A stretch of 64,000 nt of DNA from Cryptomeria japonica (lineage: Eukaryota; Streptophyta; Pinopsida; Cupressales; Cupressaceae), in contig NC_081412.1 in NCBI RefSeq assembly GCF_030272615.1, positions 672,230,852 to 672,294,851 of the forward strand. Direction: 5' to 3'. Each line of letters starts with the position of its first letter. Position 1 is the stretch's first letter. The translations under genes were made by a program, and so were the position numbers. Of the stretch, positions 62,327-64,000 are shown piece after piece. The notes under the pieces were generated by a model. That model worked only from the letters and a program-made list of their open reading frames with translations, was not told where the DNA came from and ran no database searches.

Positions 62327-63600
62327 AATGTTAGATGAGTGATTTAATTGGCCGCTTGATATGGATAAATTGGCTAGAGAGTTTAAATCCCATTAGAAGC
62401 TTTATAGAAGCGAAATCTCAACCTTTAGGCTTAGGCATTTAAGTAGGGATGAAAGGGCCCTAACTCCTAGGGACTAGTCTCCATATAGCATTGATTTCTT
62501 TGTTGGATATTTTAAAGACACCTAATATGCTCTATGTCATGTGTTTGGTATGGATGTTGAGCCCTTTATTCAAAATTGGATGCTTTTTTTGTGCGTAGAT
62601 AATTAGAGCAGAGATCACAATAAAACTTTTGACTATGCTAGTGTTTTAGTTGAGAGATTTTACACTAAACTTTGACACTTCAAATCTAGTCCTTCAATTC
62701 ATTTCAGATATTATTTGATTTTGATGCACATCTTGTTATTCAATGGTCTTAAAGTTTGGCATGAGAACTTCAGGGTTTCACCTAGTGTTAAAGGAGATTA
62801 TGTCCCTAGTAAAGAATGGACATATATTTGGGACATATGTTGTAAGCAGTCTGATTATATCATGTTTTAAAATAATTTTGTCATAAAGTTGATGGCTATA
62901 CTTCATGGAAATGTGTCATGGGGCCTTAGTGAAAGAGAAAGAGATTTTTTGAGGCCAAAGAAGCTAGACCAACAAATAGTGATTGACCATAATTGGGGGT
63001 CATGGTTTTATTTCAAGGATCTCACTATTATTAGAATCTTTAGTAGTCGTGTAGCACGTAGGATCCTTCTAGTCATGGTGCCTAGCATGGTTGTATTCTT
63101 GAAGATTATGCACTAGTTGTATGAAGAAGGAAAATATATTATTGGAGGTGTTCATAGGAAGGGATCATTCATCCTTTCTCAAGTAAAAGCTAGAGAGTAT
63201 CACTTCACAAACATGAGGGCATTTGAGACTTTGGATAGTATGCTTGAACAATAAAACATTTCTCCTGTTAGGCATAGATTCTATGACATCGAGTGGTTTA
63301 TACAAGGGCTTACAAAAGCTAATGCCAAAATATCAACCTCAAAACTTTATGCTTGTTCTTCAAGATTTCACCGCATGCTCTTAAGAACATTACATCAAAC
63401 TATGAAAAGTGGAAACAATTGGACAAATCTGAGGAAAAGTGAGCTGAATGGCACCAATCAATATGGCGAATTAACGGGTTGATGTTTGGTGAAGGTGATG
63501 ATGAAGTGAAATTTAGAGATGAAATTGTGAGAGAAATCTAGCATATACTTCCAACACCCTCACCAAGGTATCATGTTTCTTGTATGCAAGGACAAGAATG
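62327..63600 (+). pseudogene. Eroded coding remnant, right piece (family unknown)
   Basis: Coding-like plus-strand segments such as LDMDKLAREFKSH, KVWHENFRVSPSVKGDYVPS, FYFKDLTIIRIF, YEEGKYIIGGVHRKGSFILS and RHRFYDIEWFIQGLTKA. It is several times interrupted. It likely belonged to one gene with 55230-55601, split by the copia insertion at the gttat target. No family can be named. Confidence 0.45.
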
Positions 63601-63812
63601 AATGTGCTAGGTAAAGACGCCTCACTACCTTATTTTTCTTTTATGCATGCATGTATTTAGAGGTTAATCTATTTATTTATTTTTTATTATTATTATTTTA
63701 AACAATACTTTGAGATTTGAACTTAAGACCTCCCATATTCAAGGCTTGTAGATAACCACTACAGTATGGGGTCATCCCGGTTAATGTATTTATTATATTT
63801 ACCGATTGCAAG
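63600..63812. other. AT-rich spacer or intron before the NB-ARC exon
   Basis: Contains a tatttatttattttttattatt run. A splice acceptor (cgattgcaag) ends at 63812. Confidence 0.5.
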
Positions 63813-64000
63813 AGGTTGCTGATTTCTTCAACACTGTTCATTCCAACAAAAGGGGAATCCACATTGCAAGATTGTATGGAATACCAGGCCAGGGGAAAAC
63901 TACGCTTGGCAAGGCTTTTTGTAACTTCAAACTGGGGGATTTTGAAGGCAAAGTATGCCATGTGGAATTTTCTAGAGGGGATTCATTTGAAATAATTAAA
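63813..64000 (+). CDS. NB-ARC (NLR-type) protein, start of the nucleotide-binding domain, cut by the window end
   Basis: The frame with codons at 63815, 63818 and so on stays open to the edge and reads VADFFNTVHSNKRGIHIARL, YGIPGQGKTTLGKAFCNFKL, GDFEGKVCHVEFSRGDSFEI. GIPGQGKTTL is a P-loop (Walker A, GxxGxGKT) in the setting typical of NB-ARC domains of plant resistance proteins, which bind ADP/ATP as a switch. The downstream RNBS-A-like region (KVCHVEFSRG) fits. The N-terminal domain would lie upstream or in another exon and was not found. The exon probably starts at the acceptor ending 63812, though the frame is open a little further upstream. Whether the gene is whole cannot be seen here. 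Confidence 0.8.

Overview
The window looks like nuclear DNA of a land plant, most likely a gymnosperm. It is AT-rich and gene-poor, and it is dominated by nested plant-type LTR retrotransposons whose primer sites match initiator tRNA-Met. It also carries plant telomere-like CCCTAA/CCCTAAA arrays, an F-box/LRR relative of Arabidopsis SKP2A/B and the start of an NB-ARC disease-resistance-type gene. The species assignment is inference.

Layout. 1-5.7 kb: degenerate telomere-like repeats, with one block of about 1.75 kb present twice about 3.95 kb apart and a foldback palindrome in each copy. 7.7 kb: a 188-bp CT microsatellite. 8.7-11.4 kb: an F-box/LRR (SKP2A/B-like) gene that appears broken. 12.3-14.7 kb: a 5'-truncated LINE on the minus strand with a 19-bp target duplication and an unexpected extra ORF 3' of RNase H. 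17.5-19.2 kb: Ty3/gypsy-like gag-protease remains. 19.7-21.9 kb: a long degenerate pyrimidine tract.

27.4-52.2 kb is a nest of three layers. An old gypsy-like element (about 27.4-30.2 and 48.6-52.2 kb) was entered by a Ty1/copia element (30227-48575, CACTA target duplication). The 5' LTR of that copia was then entered by a 10.9-kb DNA transposon (31029-41965, 4-bp gtaa duplication). A repeat of about 1.1 kb flanks the whole nest (23.6-24.75 and 53.5-54.6 kb). 55.6-62.3 kb is a second, minus-strand copia element with a GTTAT target duplication, sitting inside an eroded, unrecognised coding remnant. The last ~190 bases begin an NB-ARC gene that runs off the window.

The most interesting object is the 10.9-kb DNA transposon. 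It has two convergent genes. One is an uninterrupted two-exon gene for a transposase-like protein of about 967 residues with three candidate catalytic aspartates (D-D-D), tentatively Sola-like. The other is a multi-exon proline-rich partner gene whose last exon-intron unit is triplicated. Near each end lies an array of nine copies of a 14-bp near-palindrome (AACGGGGGCCCGTT or its complement) at about 22-bp spacing, which would make good transposase-binding sites. All family assignments are by eye; no search was run.
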